NCBI RefSeq assembly: GCF_022410515.1
Contig: NZ_JACSDI010000017.1
Span: 1 to 64,000 of the forward strand
Direction of reading: 5' to 3'
Origin: Shewanella cutis
GTDB lineage: Bacteria > Pseudomonadota > Gammaproteobacteria > Enterobacterales > Shewanellaceae
DNA length: 64,000 nucleotides
This document shows positions 17,576-26,589 of this stretch, piece by piece. Below the pieces are notes generated by a model. The model searched no databases and was not told the origin of the DNA. It saw only the letters and a list, made by a program, of their open reading frames with translations. The stretch's first letter is position 1. Every line of letters begins with the position of its first letter. The translations under genes were made by a program, and so were the position numbers.

Positions 17576-18730
17576 ATGACAGCTTTATTTTCACTCCCTA
17601 TCCGCAAAAGAGACTCGCAATCCGTCACGCTTTGCCGCCATTTACAGGGCTTACTTGGCTTATTGCTTATTGGTTTAACCCCAATCACAACTGTCGCCGC
17701 CCCAGCCACAGGTGAGTTTATTGCCAATAAACGCTGTGAACTGTTTCAGTCTAAAAATAAACAAACTAATCCCGATGATTGGCAAAGCAATATTGGAGAA
17801 CGTTATCCCGTAGCCGAACTGTTAGGCAACAGCGCAAATCCTGACTGGCTTCGCGTGCGCACTAATGCTATTACCTCGCCACTTCGTTGGATCAAAGGTG
17901 ATTGCGGGCAATATCATGCAAGTGTAGCGGTGGAGGCTTATCAGCCCTCATCCTCCGGTAAGCCAGTGCAAACCACCACAGCTTCAGATATCAACGCCAT
18001 CAATCGTGAAAGCCTAAAAGAGCATGGCACACCAGAAAAACGCCAAGGCAATCTGTGTCAAATCGAGGATAATTATGACTCCCATGTGCTCGCCCTGAGT
18101 TGGCAGAGCACCTTTTGCGAACTCTATGGCAGCCGTAAAGCCGAATGTCGTGCCTTACGCCAAACCACTGATGCGCCACAATGGCAACACTTTAGCCTGC
18201 ATGGTCTCTGGCCGAATCGCCAGCAATGTGGCACTCGTTATGGTTTTTGCAGCAGCGTGAAACAACAGCCGAGCGATTTTTGTGATTATCCCGAGGTGCT
18301 ACTCAATGCCTCATTACAAAAGAATCTAGAAGAAGTCATGCCAAGCGCCCGCTACGGCACCTGTTTAGAGCGCCACGAATGGTGGAAACACGGCACCTGC
18401 CGCGATCAAGATCCTAATGACTATTTCTTACTGGCGACCCAATTAACCCAAGAGGTGAACACTTCGGCATGGGTTAAAGAGTTTATCCAACAAAGAATTG
18501 GTAAAAAAGTCACGCAAAAAGAGCTGAATCAAAGCTTTGATGCAAGCTTTGGCCAAGGCGCGCACACGAAAGTAACCTTAGACTGTGCCAAAGGACTCTT
18601 AAATGAAATACGGATTAATCTTCCCCAAGAGATCAAGCTGTCAGACTCAATACCAAGTCTGCTTGCCAAAGCACCAAAGGCAAAAAAGACGAATTGTCCT
18701 GATCCGTTATTAATTGATATGCCAAACTAA
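17576..18730 (+). CDS. ribonuclease T2 family protein (RNase I-like)
   Basis: This is an exported ribonuclease. The RNase T2 domain occupies about residues 155-370, with both catalytic signatures: FSLHGLWPN (CAS-1, His near 207) and ERHEWWKHGTC (CAS-2). Several Cys suitable for disulfides are present. At 384 residues it is longer than E. coli RNase I (268). The excess is an N-terminal domain of about 100 residues after the signal segment, containing CELFQSKNKQTNP and LRWIKGDCGQYH, which resembles a small disulfide-bonded binding domain. It stands alone between the cus cluster and a convergent VOC gene. Confidence 0.9.
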   Translation: MTALFSLPIRKRDSQSVTLCRHLQGLLGLLLIGLTPITTVAAPATGEFIANKRCELFQSKNKQTNPDDWQSNIGERYPVAELLGNSANPDWLRVRTNAITSPLRWIKGDCGQYHASVAVEAYQPSSSGKPVQTTTASDINAINRESLKEHGTPEKRQGNLCQIEDNYDSHVLALSWQSTFCELYGSRKAECRALRQTTDAPQWQHFSLHGLWPNRQQCGTRYGFCSSVKQQPSDFCDYPEVLLNASLQKNLEEVMPSARYGTCLERHEWWKHGTCRDQDPNDYFLLATQLTQEVNTSAWVKEFIQQRIGKKVTQKELNQSFDASFGQGAHTKVTLDCAKGLLNEIRINLPQEIKLSDSIPSLLAKAPKAKKTNCPDPLLIDMPN

Positions 18731-18750
18731 CTCACTGACTTTCACTATGC

Positions 18751-19533
18751 TCACTCATTTTCATTATGCGCTAAGTGAATTATCGCAAACGTAGCACCTT
18801 GAGCGTCGGCAATGACAGCAAAACGTCCCACATTAGGGATATCGCTCGGCGGCACACACAATTGCGCTCCGAGCGCCTGAGCCTTAGCGGCAATGTCATC
18901 GCAATCAGCCACCCTAAAATAAGGCATCCAATGGGCCGGAATATCTCCCCATTCAGGCATAATCTTCATCATACCGCCGATGGATTGCCCCTCTGTTTGC
19001 CATTCAGTGTAATCAATGCCGGGCACATCGCTGGTAACTGTAGTCCAAGGAAACACCTTAGTGTAAAAGTCCGCTTCATGGCTCGGTCTTCGGCAGGCCA
19101 ACTCAACCCAACAAAGCGTATTTTCTTCCCCTTGCCGACGCGAACCCGAGTGATGTTTCGCTTGCCATAAGGCAAAGCGCGCACCTTCGATATCGCTCAC
19201 CTGCGCCATCACACCTGCATCACCCACAACATGAGGCCCCATATGCAATTGACCACCTGCAGCCAAGATTGCGGCGATACTTGCATCGATATCTTTCACC
19301 GCGAAGTAGATCCGCCAATGGCTTGGGGTCTGAGACTCAGATTGAGGGATTTGGTACATAGCCCCTAAATCGTCCCCTTGTAGATTAAATAACGAGAAAT
19401 GCCCCATGGGGATTGGCATTTCTACCGCATTCCAACCAAACAGTGCGTGATAAAACGCCTGTGCCCCCTGCCAGTCATGGCTCGCCAGTTCGACCCAACA
19501 GGCCTGCCCCTGTGCGTACTGAGTAATCCTCAT
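18751..19533 (-). CDS. two-domain VOC (glyoxalase/bleomycin-resistance fold) protein
   Basis: This 260-residue protein has two tandem VOC domains. The first begins CWVELASHDWQGAQAFYHALFGW and the second CWVELACRRPSHEADFYTKVFPW. Each ends with a Phe-Ala-hydrophobic strand (GARFALWQ, GATFAIIH). Such proteins resemble the CFP-30B/hydroxylase-like VOC family and the substrate is unknown. ATG 19533 has GGAG six bases upstream, so the in-frame TTG at 19545 is not used. It is convergent with the RNase gene. Confidence 0.85.
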   Translation of the reverse strand: MRITQYAQGQACWVELASHDWQGAQAFYHALFGWNAVEMPIPMGHFSLFNLQGDDLGAMYQIPQSESQTPSHWRIYFAVKDIDASIAAILAAGGQLHMGPHVVGDAGVMAQVSDIEGARFALWQAKHHSGSRRQGEENTLCWVELACRRPSHEADFYTKVFPWTTVTSDVPGIDYTEWQTEGQSIGGMMKIMPEWGDIPAHWMPYFRVADCDDIAAKAQALGAQLCVPPSDIPNVGRFAVIADAQGATFAIIHLAHNENE

Positions 19534-19622
19534 TACAGACTCCAATCAAACAGATAATGTGTTCGAGTTAAGCTGGAGTTTGCACAACTGTCCAGTTTTG
19601 GTGATAAAAAGATGAATATAAA

Positions 19623-19646
19623 GAAAAAGCCCTCAATTTGAGGGCT
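19623..19646 (-). terminator. rho-independent terminator after the permease gene
   Basis: AGCCCTCAA-TTTGAGGGCT forms a tight hairpin, followed on the minus strand by TTTTTC. It ends the mtr-like gene that terminates at 19666. Confidence 0.85.
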
Positions 19647-19665
19647 TGATTCGTAGACAAAAAAC

Positions 19666-20922
19666 TTAGGAGAACTGCGGCAATAGATTCGCCATCGCGA
19701 GTAGATGACAAGCCCCTGTCACTACGCCGTATAACACCACAAGAATAATTAATGGTGTGCCACCAAAGACTCTAAAACCTTGAGAGTTAGGGAACTGTTG
19801 TCTCGATTTATAGGCCATCAGCGCTGGCACTATCACAGCCCACACGGTTGCCGCTAAGGCTGCAAAACCAATGGCAATCAAAAAGCCATCGGGGAATAAC
19901 AAACCGAATACTGTTGGCGGCACAAAGGTAACAATCGCGGTTTTCATCCGGCCTGAGCGCGAATCATCAAAACCAAACAAATCAGCTAAGTAATCGAATA
20001 AACCGAGTGTGACACCTAGGAAAGATGAAGCGACGGCTAAGTTGGCAAATAGCGTTAACATACTGTTCAACCAACTACTTTCTATCACTTTCGACAGTGC
20101 GCCGACGAGCACCCCCATATTGCCGCCTTGGGCAATAATCTCGCTAAATTGGCTGCGGGGAATATTGCCCATAGTCGCCACTAACCAACAAACGTAAATA
20201 ATCAACGCGATAAAAGTACCAACAAAAATGGCCTTAATAATGGTAGAGGCATCTTTGCCGTAATACTTCACCAAGCTAGGCACGTTGCCATGATAACCAA
20301 AACTGGCGAGCCCAAAGGGTAATGCAGCCCATAGATATGGAATAAAACGTTGATTTCCATCCGGCTCGAGTAACTTAGTCACATCGATCTCAATCAGTAG
20401 GTTACCAATCGCGAGGAAGAAAGTGATGATCATCCCACCGAGCATAATGGTTGTTATGCGATCGACAGCCTTAGTGCTAATCAACACGATACAGGCGAGC
20501 ACCACCGCAAACACTAATCCGGCAACACTTTGGGGTAGCTCAACCCCCATCCCTTGTAGGCTATGGTTTACTATCGAACCACCACCGCTGATATAGGCGT
20601 AGGTTAAGATGTAGAGCACAAAGGCGATAGAAACCCCGTTCACTATACGCCAGAACTGGCCAAGGGTTTCCTTGGTGAGGGTATCGAAACTTGCGCCTGG
20701 CTCGAAATGTAAATTGGTTTCGAGCAGCAACAGCCCCGACATCAACATACAAAACCAAATACCCAGCAACATCAATATCGAATAGCCAAACCACATGCCT
20801 GAGCCAACAACGGGCAATGAAAACATCCCAGCCCCGACTGTGGTACCGGCAATAATCATGGCGCCACCGAGCAGAGACTTACCTACCGGCTTATTTTTAG
20901 CCGCATTCATATGGTTAGCCAT
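19666..20922 (-). CDS. mtr: aromatic amino acid permease, Mtr (tryptophan) type
   Basis: This is an inner-membrane proton symporter of the HAAAP family, 418 residues with about eleven membrane segments. It contains the family start [21 protein letters not shown] and long stretches close to E. coli Mtr ([55 protein letters not shown]). Tryptophan is therefore the likely substrate. The start at 20922 has GGAG ten bases upstream and overlaps the plsB stop by eight bases, so it may be translationally coupled to plsB. A terminator follows. Confidence 0.9.
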   Translation of the reverse strand: MANHMNAAKNKPVGKSLLGGAMIIAGTTVGAGMFSLPVVGSGMWFGYSILMLLGIWFCMLMSGLLLLETNLHFEPGASFDTLTKETLGQFWRIVNGVSIAFVLYILTYAYISGGGSIVNHSLQGMGVELPQSVAGLVFAVVLACIVLISTKAVDRITTIMLGGMIITFFLAIGNLLIEIDVTKLLEPDGNQRFIPYLWAALPFGLASFGYHGNVPSLVKYYGKDASTIIKAIFVGTFIALIIYVCWLVATMGNIPRSQFSEIIAQGGNMGVLVGALSKVIESSWLNSMLTLFANLAVASSFLGVTLGLFDYLADLFGFDDSRSGRMKTAIVTFVPPTVFGLLFPDGFLIAIGFAALAATVWAVIVPALMAYKSRQQFPNSQGFRVFGGTPLIILVVLYGVVTGACHLLAMANLLPQFS

Positions 20923-23344
20923 TAAACGATTGCTCCGCGGTCACGCTGGCGACTATCGTTTGTCTCACCGAGGCTCTTAGTAAATTATTGGCTTGATCTC
21001 TAATACGCTCGACATCGGATTTATCTTCTTTACCAGAGAAATAACCTAATTCTTTTAGTTTAACACTCAAGGTGTTATAGAGTTTTTTATCGTAAAACTC
21101 AGGCGCGGTAATACCATGCAACGCCCCTAAACGTTGAGCCAGCAGATGGCTTTCAGACTCAAGATCTGAGCGTTCCATTTTAGGTCTATGGGCAAGTAAA
21201 TTGAAAATAATCGCATAGCGTTGCAATGTTTCGTTGACGCTTCCGGCCAACAATAGCATTTGGCTCGCGCGCTCAGTCGCAACCGACAATAGCTCGGTTT
21301 CTTCAACTAAACCTTGCTCAATAAACAGATCCAACACCTGATCCACGTAGCTTGGGAGATCTTTGATCCCCATGAATAACTCAGCCTTCAACAGCGGATA
21401 GAAGTCGTTCACAACGCCAAAGATTTGCGCCCTTGAAATCTGTTTATTGTTGATTAAACAGCTCGCAATTAACGACGGAATAATAAATAGGTGAATAATA
21501 TTATTACGATAGTATGTCATTGATATTGCTTGTTTCTCATCAATTGACACTATTTCACCTAAAGGATCGGCGCTGATGGAAAACTTATTGAGCTCAAGTC
21601 CTTGCTGCACTAAATGCTTGCCATCACCTTCAGCCACTGAAGTAAACGAAGTGTAAGGCACACGCTTAAGCAGAGTTAGGTACAAATCTAACTGACGCTC
21701 TAACAAACAACGCTCCAACGCATTTTGCTCAGACGCCAGCAACACTAAACTGGTTAACGTGATAGAGCTGGCCGCGGCGGCATCATTAATGCGCGTCATC
21801 ACCCGATTAGCCAATACGTTAACCGCAGGGGTTAACCATGTCGGTTTTTGCTCTGGATCATCAGCCACTTCAGTGCGCCAGTTTGGCGCGGTTTCATTCA
21901 AGAAGTTCTGCAATGTAATCGGCTCACCAAAGTTGACATAACCTTGGCCAAAATTACCTAATTTACGAATAGCACCAAAGACTTGCCATACAGACTCTTT
22001 CTGCTTTTTCTTACCGCTCAGCTCTTTATGATAGGTTGCCACTTCCATCACGTGATCGTAACCTAAATACACAGGCACTAAGGTGACGGGGCGTTCAATG
22101 CCTCGCAGCACACTGTTTATTGTCATCGCAATCATACCCGTTTTCGGTGCCAACAAACGCCCTGTGCGAGAACGGCCCCCTTCGGAGAAATACTCCACCG
22201 AATATCCCTTAGCAAACAGCTGATCGAGGTATTCACGGAACACGGCCGTATAAAGTTTATTGCCGTTAAAACTACGGCGGATAAAGAAAGCACCGCCACG
22301 GCGGAATAACGGCCCCGCAGGCCAGAAGTTTAAGTTGATGCCCGCAGCAATATGCGGCGGCACCATACCTTGGTAATACAAAATGTAGGATAACAGCAGG
22401 TAATCCATATGGCTGCGATGACATGGCACATACACAATCTCATGGCCATCGTGGTGTAATTGTCGAATTTGCTCGGCACCTTTGATATTGATACCGCTGT
22501 ATAACTTGTTCCATAACCAAGTGAGGAAACGCTCGGCAATCCGCACTAGGCTATCTGAATAATTTGCAGCGATTTCATCAAGATATTCAATGGCGGTTTC
22601 ACGCGCTTGGGTTTCGGAAATCTTCTTACTGTTCGCTTCTTCTTGAATCGCCTTACGTAAGGATTCAGATTTAAGCAGAGAATCGAATAACGCCTGACGA
22701 TTGGGCAACACAGGACCCGTCATCACCTTACGTTGGCGGCGAAAATGTACCCTAGCCACTCGAGCCAATTTGTGGGCAATACCCATATCGGTACCATGCT
22801 CATCAGCCATGTAGCGCAGTGACACAGCATTGGAAAACTGCACAAAGTTGTGACGACCTAAAAATAGAATCATCAAACATTTACGTAACCAAGTAGGATT
22901 TTCGCGCTCCAGCACCGCGGCCTTCATTGTGTCATCTTCTTTACCAGGAGTACGACCCCAATACAGACTGACAGGTACCAGTTGAATATCTAACTCAGGC
23001 TTCTCTTTATGCACCGCCAACAGGCGCATAAAACATTCTAGGAAAGGCTCGTTACTCGCACGATCACCAAATAACGGTTTACGCCCTTCAAGGCACACCA
23101 CACGAGGCGCCACTACGCCATTAACTACTAAAGGCTCGTAGGGGCTTGGCAAACCAAGCTTAGCGGTGATCTCGCTTAAAGCCGCAATATCACTGAGGGA
23201 TTCTGTTTTCATTACATAGGCGAGCGGTCTGGAGGCATCCAGATTCAGATCAGCAAAGGGATCCTGCGGCACAACAATGGTGTGCACTAAGTATTTTTGG
23301 ATCCAGCGTAATGATTTCAACCAAAGAGAGTCTTGTTTAGGCAT
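20915..23344 (-). CDS. plsB: glycerol-3-phosphate 1-O-acyltransferase PlsB
   Basis: PlsB transfers a fatty acyl group to sn-glycerol 3-phosphate, the first step of phospholipid synthesis, at the inner membrane. The 809-residue length is normal. The acyltransferase motifs are present in order: [13 protein letters not shown] (HX4D, block I), [10 protein letters not shown] (block II), [19 protein letters not shown] (block III) and [11 protein letters not shown] (block IV). It is divergent from lexA, as in E. coli where plsB and lexA are also neighbours. Confidence 0.97.
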   Translation of the reverse strand: MPKQDSLWLKSLRWIQKYLVHTIVVPQDPFADLNLDASRPLAYVMKTESLSDIAALSEITAKLGLPSPYEPLVVNGVVAPRVVCLEGRKPLFGDRASNEPFLECFMRLLAVHKEKPELDIQLVPVSLYWGRTPGKEDDTMKAAVLERENPTWLRKCLMILFLGRHNFVQFSNAVSLRYMADEHGTDMGIAHKLARVARVHFRRQRKVMTGPVLPNRQALFDSLLKSESLRKAIQEEANSKKISETQARETAIEYLDEIAANYSDSLVRIAERFLTWLWNKLYSGINIKGAEQIRQLHHDGHEIVYVPCHRSHMDYLLLSYILYYQGMVPPHIAAGINLNFWPAGPLFRRGGAFFIRRSFNGNKLYTAVFREYLDQLFAKGYSVEYFSEGGRSRTGRLLAPKTGMIAMTINSVLRGIERPVTLVPVYLGYDHVMEVATYHKELSGKKKQKESVWQVFGAIRKLGNFGQGYVNFGEPITLQNFLNETAPNWRTEVADDPEQKPTWLTPAVNVLANRVMTRINDAAAASSITLTSLVLLASEQNALERCLLERQLDLYLTLLKRVPYTSFTSVAEGDGKHLVQQGLELNKFSISADPLGEIVSIDEKQAISMTYYRNNIIHLFIIPSLIASCLINNKQISRAQIFGVVNDFYPLLKAELFMGIKDLPSYVDQVLDLFIEQGLVEETELLSVATERASQMLLLAGSVNETLQRYAIIFNLLAHRPKMERSDLESESHLLAQRLGALHGITAPEFYDKKLYNTLSVKLKELGYFSGKEDKSDVERIRDQANNLLRASVRQTIVASVTAEQSFNG

Positions 23345-23462
23345 TATTCTTATGCAATGTAAGTACGTTCATTAGCCCAATAGAATACCAGATTCTAGGG
23401 AATATTCGCTAATACTCTCCAATCCCGTTAAAAAGTGGTTAATACTTGCACTATGAATAATA

Positions 23463-23497
23463 CTGTATATACTAACAGTAACTGTATAGAAAAACAG
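23463..23497 (+). promoter_or_regulatory. two LexA operators (SOS boxes) before lexA
   Basis: Box 1 is CTGTATATACTAACAG (23463-23478) and box 2 is CTGTATAGAAAAACAG (23482-23497). Both fit CTG-N10-CAG and the centres are 19 bases apart. They overlap the lexA promoter region and should give autorepression of lexA-sulA, as known for E. coli lexA. Confidence 0.93.
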
Positions 23498-23505
23498 GAA
23501 AGATC

Positions 23506-24126
23506 ATGAGACCCTTGACGCCACGCCAAGCTGAAATTTTAGAGCTGATTAAACGTAATATTGCCGAAACAGGCATGCCACCCACTCGGGCCGAAATAGC
23601 CACCCGCTTGGGTTTTAAAAGTGCAAATGCCGCTGAAGAACACCTTAAGGCATTGGCAAAGAAAGGCTGCATCGAGATCATGCCCGGCACATCCCGCGGG
23701 ATCCGTCTCCCTGTTGAGGAAGAAGATAACAGTGAAACAGGACTGCCACTCATAGGTCAAGTGGCTGCAGGCGAGCCCATTCTCGCTCAAGAACACGTAG
23801 AACAGTATTACCAAATCGATCCTAGTATGTTCCACCCGACAGCCAATTTCTTACTGCGCGTTAAGGGTGACAGTATGAAAAACATCGGCATCCTCGAAGG
23901 TGATCTGCTCGCTGTTCATAAAGTACAACAAGCTCGCAATGGACAAGTCGTCGTTGCTCGCGTAGACGATGATGTAACAGTCAAACGCTTTGAAAAAAAA
24001 GGAAATGTAGTCTATCTACATGCCGAAAATGAAGACTATTCACCCATTAAAGTCGATTTGAGTTTCCAAAGTTTAACCATTGAAGGGCTCGCCGTAGGGG
24101 TGATCCGCAACGGAGATTGGCTATGA
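23506..24126 (+). CDS. lexA: LexA repressor of the SOS response
   Basis: LexA represses SOS genes and cleaves itself when RecA filaments form. The 206-residue protein has the N-terminal winged helix ([38 protein letters not shown]). Its autocleavage site is Ala88-Gly89 (QVAAGEP), the catalytic Ser123 lies in KGDSMKN and Lys160 in VTVKRF. Two operators lie before it. Its stop overlaps the start of the sulA-like gene (ATGA). Confidence 0.98.
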   Translation: MRPLTPRQAEILELIKRNIAETGMPPTRAEIATRLGFKSANAAEEHLKALAKKGCIEIMPGTSRGIRLPVEEEDNSETGLPLIGQVAAGEPILAQEHVEQYYQIDPSMFHPTANFLLRVKGDSMKNIGILEGDLLAVHKVQQARNGQVVVARVDDDVTVKRFEKKGNVVYLHAENEDYSPIKVDLSFQSLTIEGLAVGVIRNGDWL

Positions 24127-24635
24127 ACAAACTATTAGGTAATGCCCCGCGTCACCCCGGTTTATGGCTCGATACTGTTCGGGACGCAGATAGTGATTGG
24201 CAGCATACGCCAATTGTCACTATGCCAACCCAGAGCCAAGGCCGCCAAGAACTGACACAACTGAGCAAACAACTGGCCCAACTGAGCCAACAGGGAAGAT
24301 GGATCGTGTTGATTAATCCACCCAGTATTGGTTACAAGCAGCTATTGGCAAATGCAGGCGTCCGTATGGATCGAGTGTTACTGGTGCACGCAAAAGATGA
24401 AGTCGAAACCCTGTGGGCAATGGAAAAAGCCTTAATCAGCGGTACTTCTAGTGCTGTGATAACTTGGAGCCATGCCCTCGATGCCCGCGACAATCGTCGT
24501 TTACAAATTGTAGCAAAGAGCGCTCGTGCAATGGGAATAGTGCTCGAAGGTACAACAATTGACTTGCCTTCAGATGCCAATCTCACACAATCCACCAAAT
24601 TTACTCAACCCGCTTTTTTCAGCTCTGTTCATTAA
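24123..24635 (+). CDS. sulA: SulA-like cell division inhibitor
   Basis: This is a 170-residue protein of the SulA superfamily, which in E. coli binds FtsZ and halts division during DNA damage. It has the typical core: [34 protein letters not shown], then TLWAMEKAL and [18 protein letters not shown]. The ATG overlaps the lexA stop, with GGAG at 24112-24115. The gene is thus under the two LexA boxes, the lexA-sulA operon type also seen in Pseudomonas. The N-terminus is divergent. Confidence 0.88.
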   Translation: MNKLLGNAPRHPGLWLDTVRDADSDWQHTPIVTMPTQSQGRQELTQLSKQLAQLSQQGRWIVLINPPSIGYKQLLANAGVRMDRVLLVHAKDEVETLWAMEKALISGTSSAVITWSHALDARDNRRLQIVAKSARAMGIVLEGTTIDLPSDANLTQSTKFTQPAFFSSVH

Positions 24636-24663
24636 AATTTCGTACTCCGTATTTAGCCTTGAA

Positions 24664-24697
24664 AGCCGCCTCACCAATGAAAGTGAGGCTTTTTTTG
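24664..24697 (+). terminator. rho-independent terminator after sulA
   Basis: GCCTCAC and GTGAGGC form a stem (AGCC extension on the left), followed by a run of seven T. Confidence 0.9.
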
Positions 24698-24725
24698 GCA
24701 ATTTTTCAGACAATTAGAAAAAGAA

Positions 24726-24739
24726 GTGATCTTGATCAA
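24726..24739. promoter_or_regulatory. candidate EtrA/FNR or CRP site upstream of coxB
   Basis: GTGAT-CTTG-ATCAA matches the FNR/EtrA consensus TTGAT-N4-ATCAA at 9 of 10 bases and also resembles a CRP site. It lies about 300 bases before the coxB start. Oxygen- or carbon-responsive control of the oxidase operon is an inference. Confidence 0.45.
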
Positions 24740-25038
24740 TTTTCAAACAGCAAGTATGGTTGATTAAGGCGTGGATAATAAATCGCCAGTTTAGGCGTAG
24801 ATATCGAGTTTTTATCGAACATCACTCGCCCAAACAAATTGAGAAGAATGGGTTTATTCAGCAGTATGTGCCAGTGTGGCTAATACCAGCAGTAACAATA
24901 CTTGATCATAAGTAAGCCGCCAACGCACGTTGAAGTCAGAAACACTTTTTTGGGAACTGAAGAGTTTGCATAGAGTTGAGACTTACTGTGTTGCTCTTCT
25001 TTGTAGTTGCTATTCGCAATTGGCAGAGGAGAAATCTT

Positions 25039-26580
25039 GTGAAGCAATGGTTGTATTGTTTACTCGTGGTGCTATTCGCCCCACCGTTGGCCGCATCGGA
25101 CATGCGGTACAACATGACACCTGGCGTAACAGAAATCAGTGGCAAGGTATACCACTTGCACATGACGATTCTGTATATCTGCTGCGCGATAGGCTTAGTG
25201 GTTTTTGGCGTGATGATTTATGCCATGATCAATCACAGAAAATCCAAGGGCGCGGTCGCCTCTCACTTTCACGAAAGCACTAAAGTTGAAATTGCTTGGA
25301 CGGTAATTCCGTTCGTCATTTTGATTTTGATGGCTATTCCAGCAACTAAAACGCTTATTGCAATGGAAGACCCTAGCAATGCCGATCTAACGGTCAAAGT
25401 GACGGGCTCCCAATGGAAATGGCATTATAGCTACTTCGACCAAGATATTGAGTTTTACAGTATTCTCGCCACACCAAGACCTCAAATTGAAGGAAATGAG
25501 GTTAAAGGTGAGCATTACTTACTCGAAGTAGATAAACCCCTTGTTCTGCCGGTAAATAGAAAAATTCGTTTTTTGATGACCTCTGAAGATGTTATCCATT
25601 CATGGTGGGTACCTGATTTTGCAGTGAAAAAAGATGCGAATCCTGGGTTTATCAACGAGGCTTGGACACGTATCGACAAACCCGGTATTTATCGCGGTCA
25701 ATGCGCCGAACTTTGCGGTAAAGATCATGGATTTATGCCCATAGTTGTCCAGGCACTTCCTGAGGCGGAATTTGATGCTTGGGTCAAAGAGCAAAAGCAA
25801 GCAGCCAATGCCGCGGCACAAGCCGCACAAGCTTCACTATCCAAAACCCTGAGTAAAGAAGAGCTGATGACGCAGGGCGAACAAGTTTACCTTGGCCACT
25901 GCGCAGCCTGCCACCAACCGAATGGCGAAGGTCTTAAAGGCGTATTCCCACATCTTAAAGGCAGCCCGATTGCAGTGGGCCCGCTCGGTGCTCATATTGA
26001 AATTGTGCTCAATGGTAAAGCGGGTACGGCGATGCAAGCCTTTAGCAAGCAATTGACTACACAAGAAATTGCCGCAGTGATTACCTATGAGCGTAATGCT
26101 TGGGGAAATAACACGGGTGATGCTGTACAGGCTAAAGACGTTGATGCCCATCAATCAGCTGGCAGTAGCAATACTTCTTCTGCAACAACGGCTGCCACAC
26201 AAGTTCCTCAAGCTGCAACCCATTCAGTAGAACCCGTGATAAATGTCGATCCCGCTAGCCTTCCCATGCTCAGTCATGAAGTGCTAATGGCCGAAGGGGA
26301 AAAAGTCTATGTCACTTTCTGTGCAGCTTGCCACCAAGTCACTGGTGCAGGCATGCCCCCCGCCTTCCCAGCACTCGTTGGCAGTGCTATTGCAACAGGC
26401 CCAGTCGCCAATCACATCGACATAGTGGTTCAGGGTAAAACGGGCACAGCCATGCAGGCATTTGGTAAACAACTCTCCCCGCAACAGCTTGCTGCCGTGA
26501 TTACCTATGAGCGCAATGCATGGGGCAATAATACTGGCGATACAGTGCAACCCGCTGATATTGCTCGCCATGGACAGTAG
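25039..26580 (+). CDS. coxB: cytochrome c oxidase subunit II with two cytochrome c domains
   Basis: Subunit II accepts electrons from cytochrome c at its CuA centre. The 513-residue protein has a signal segment, two membrane helices (near residues 42-63 and 85-105) and a cupredoxin domain. The CuA ligands are visible: His187 (VIHSWWVP), then Cys222, Cys226, His230 and Met233 in CAELCGKDHGFM. Two fused class I cytochrome c domains follow, with CAACH at 288-292 and 428-432. They share GTAMQAF.KQL and VITYERNAWGNNTGD and so arose by duplication. GTG at 25039 has GAGGA upstream and is preferred to the ATG at 24976. Confidence 0.93.
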   Translation: MKQWLYCLLVVLFAPPLAASDMRYNMTPGVTEISGKVYHLHMTILYICCAIGLVVFGVMIYAMINHRKSKGAVASHFHESTKVEIAWTVIPFVILILMAIPATKTLIAMEDPSNADLTVKVTGSQWKWHYSYFDQDIEFYSILATPRPQIEGNEVKGEHYLLEVDKPLVLPVNRKIRFLMTSEDVIHSWWVPDFAVKKDANPGFINEAWTRIDKPGIYRGQCAELCGKDHGFMPIVVQALPEAEFDAWVKEQKQAANAAAQAAQASLSKTLSKEELMTQGEQVYLGHCAACHQPNGEGLKGVFPHLKGSPIAVGPLGAHIEIVLNGKAGTAMQAFSKQLTTQEIAAVITYERNAWGNNTGDAVQAKDVDAHQSAGSSNTSSATTAATQVPQAATHSVEPVINVDPASLPMLSHEVLMAEGEKVYVTFCAACHQVTGAGMPPAFPALVGSAIATGPVANHIDIVVQGKTGTAMQAFGKQLSPQQLAAVITYERNAWGNNTGDTVQPADIARHGQ

Positions 26581-26589
26581 GGGATTAAG

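Larger units (their letters stand above)
24636..25038. other. intergenic region upstream of the oxidase operon
   Basis: This 403-base gap contains the sulA terminator and then the promoter region of the cytochrome oxidase genes. One FNR/CRP-like dyad is present at 24726-24739. Open frames in the last 110 bases (from 24930 and 24976) have no ribosome site and are judged not to be genes. Confidence 0.6.

Noticed and set aside
24930-25283. 117-codon plus-strand frame at the start of coxB
   Set aside because: It overlaps coxB in another frame, has no ribosome site and no recognisable protein pattern.
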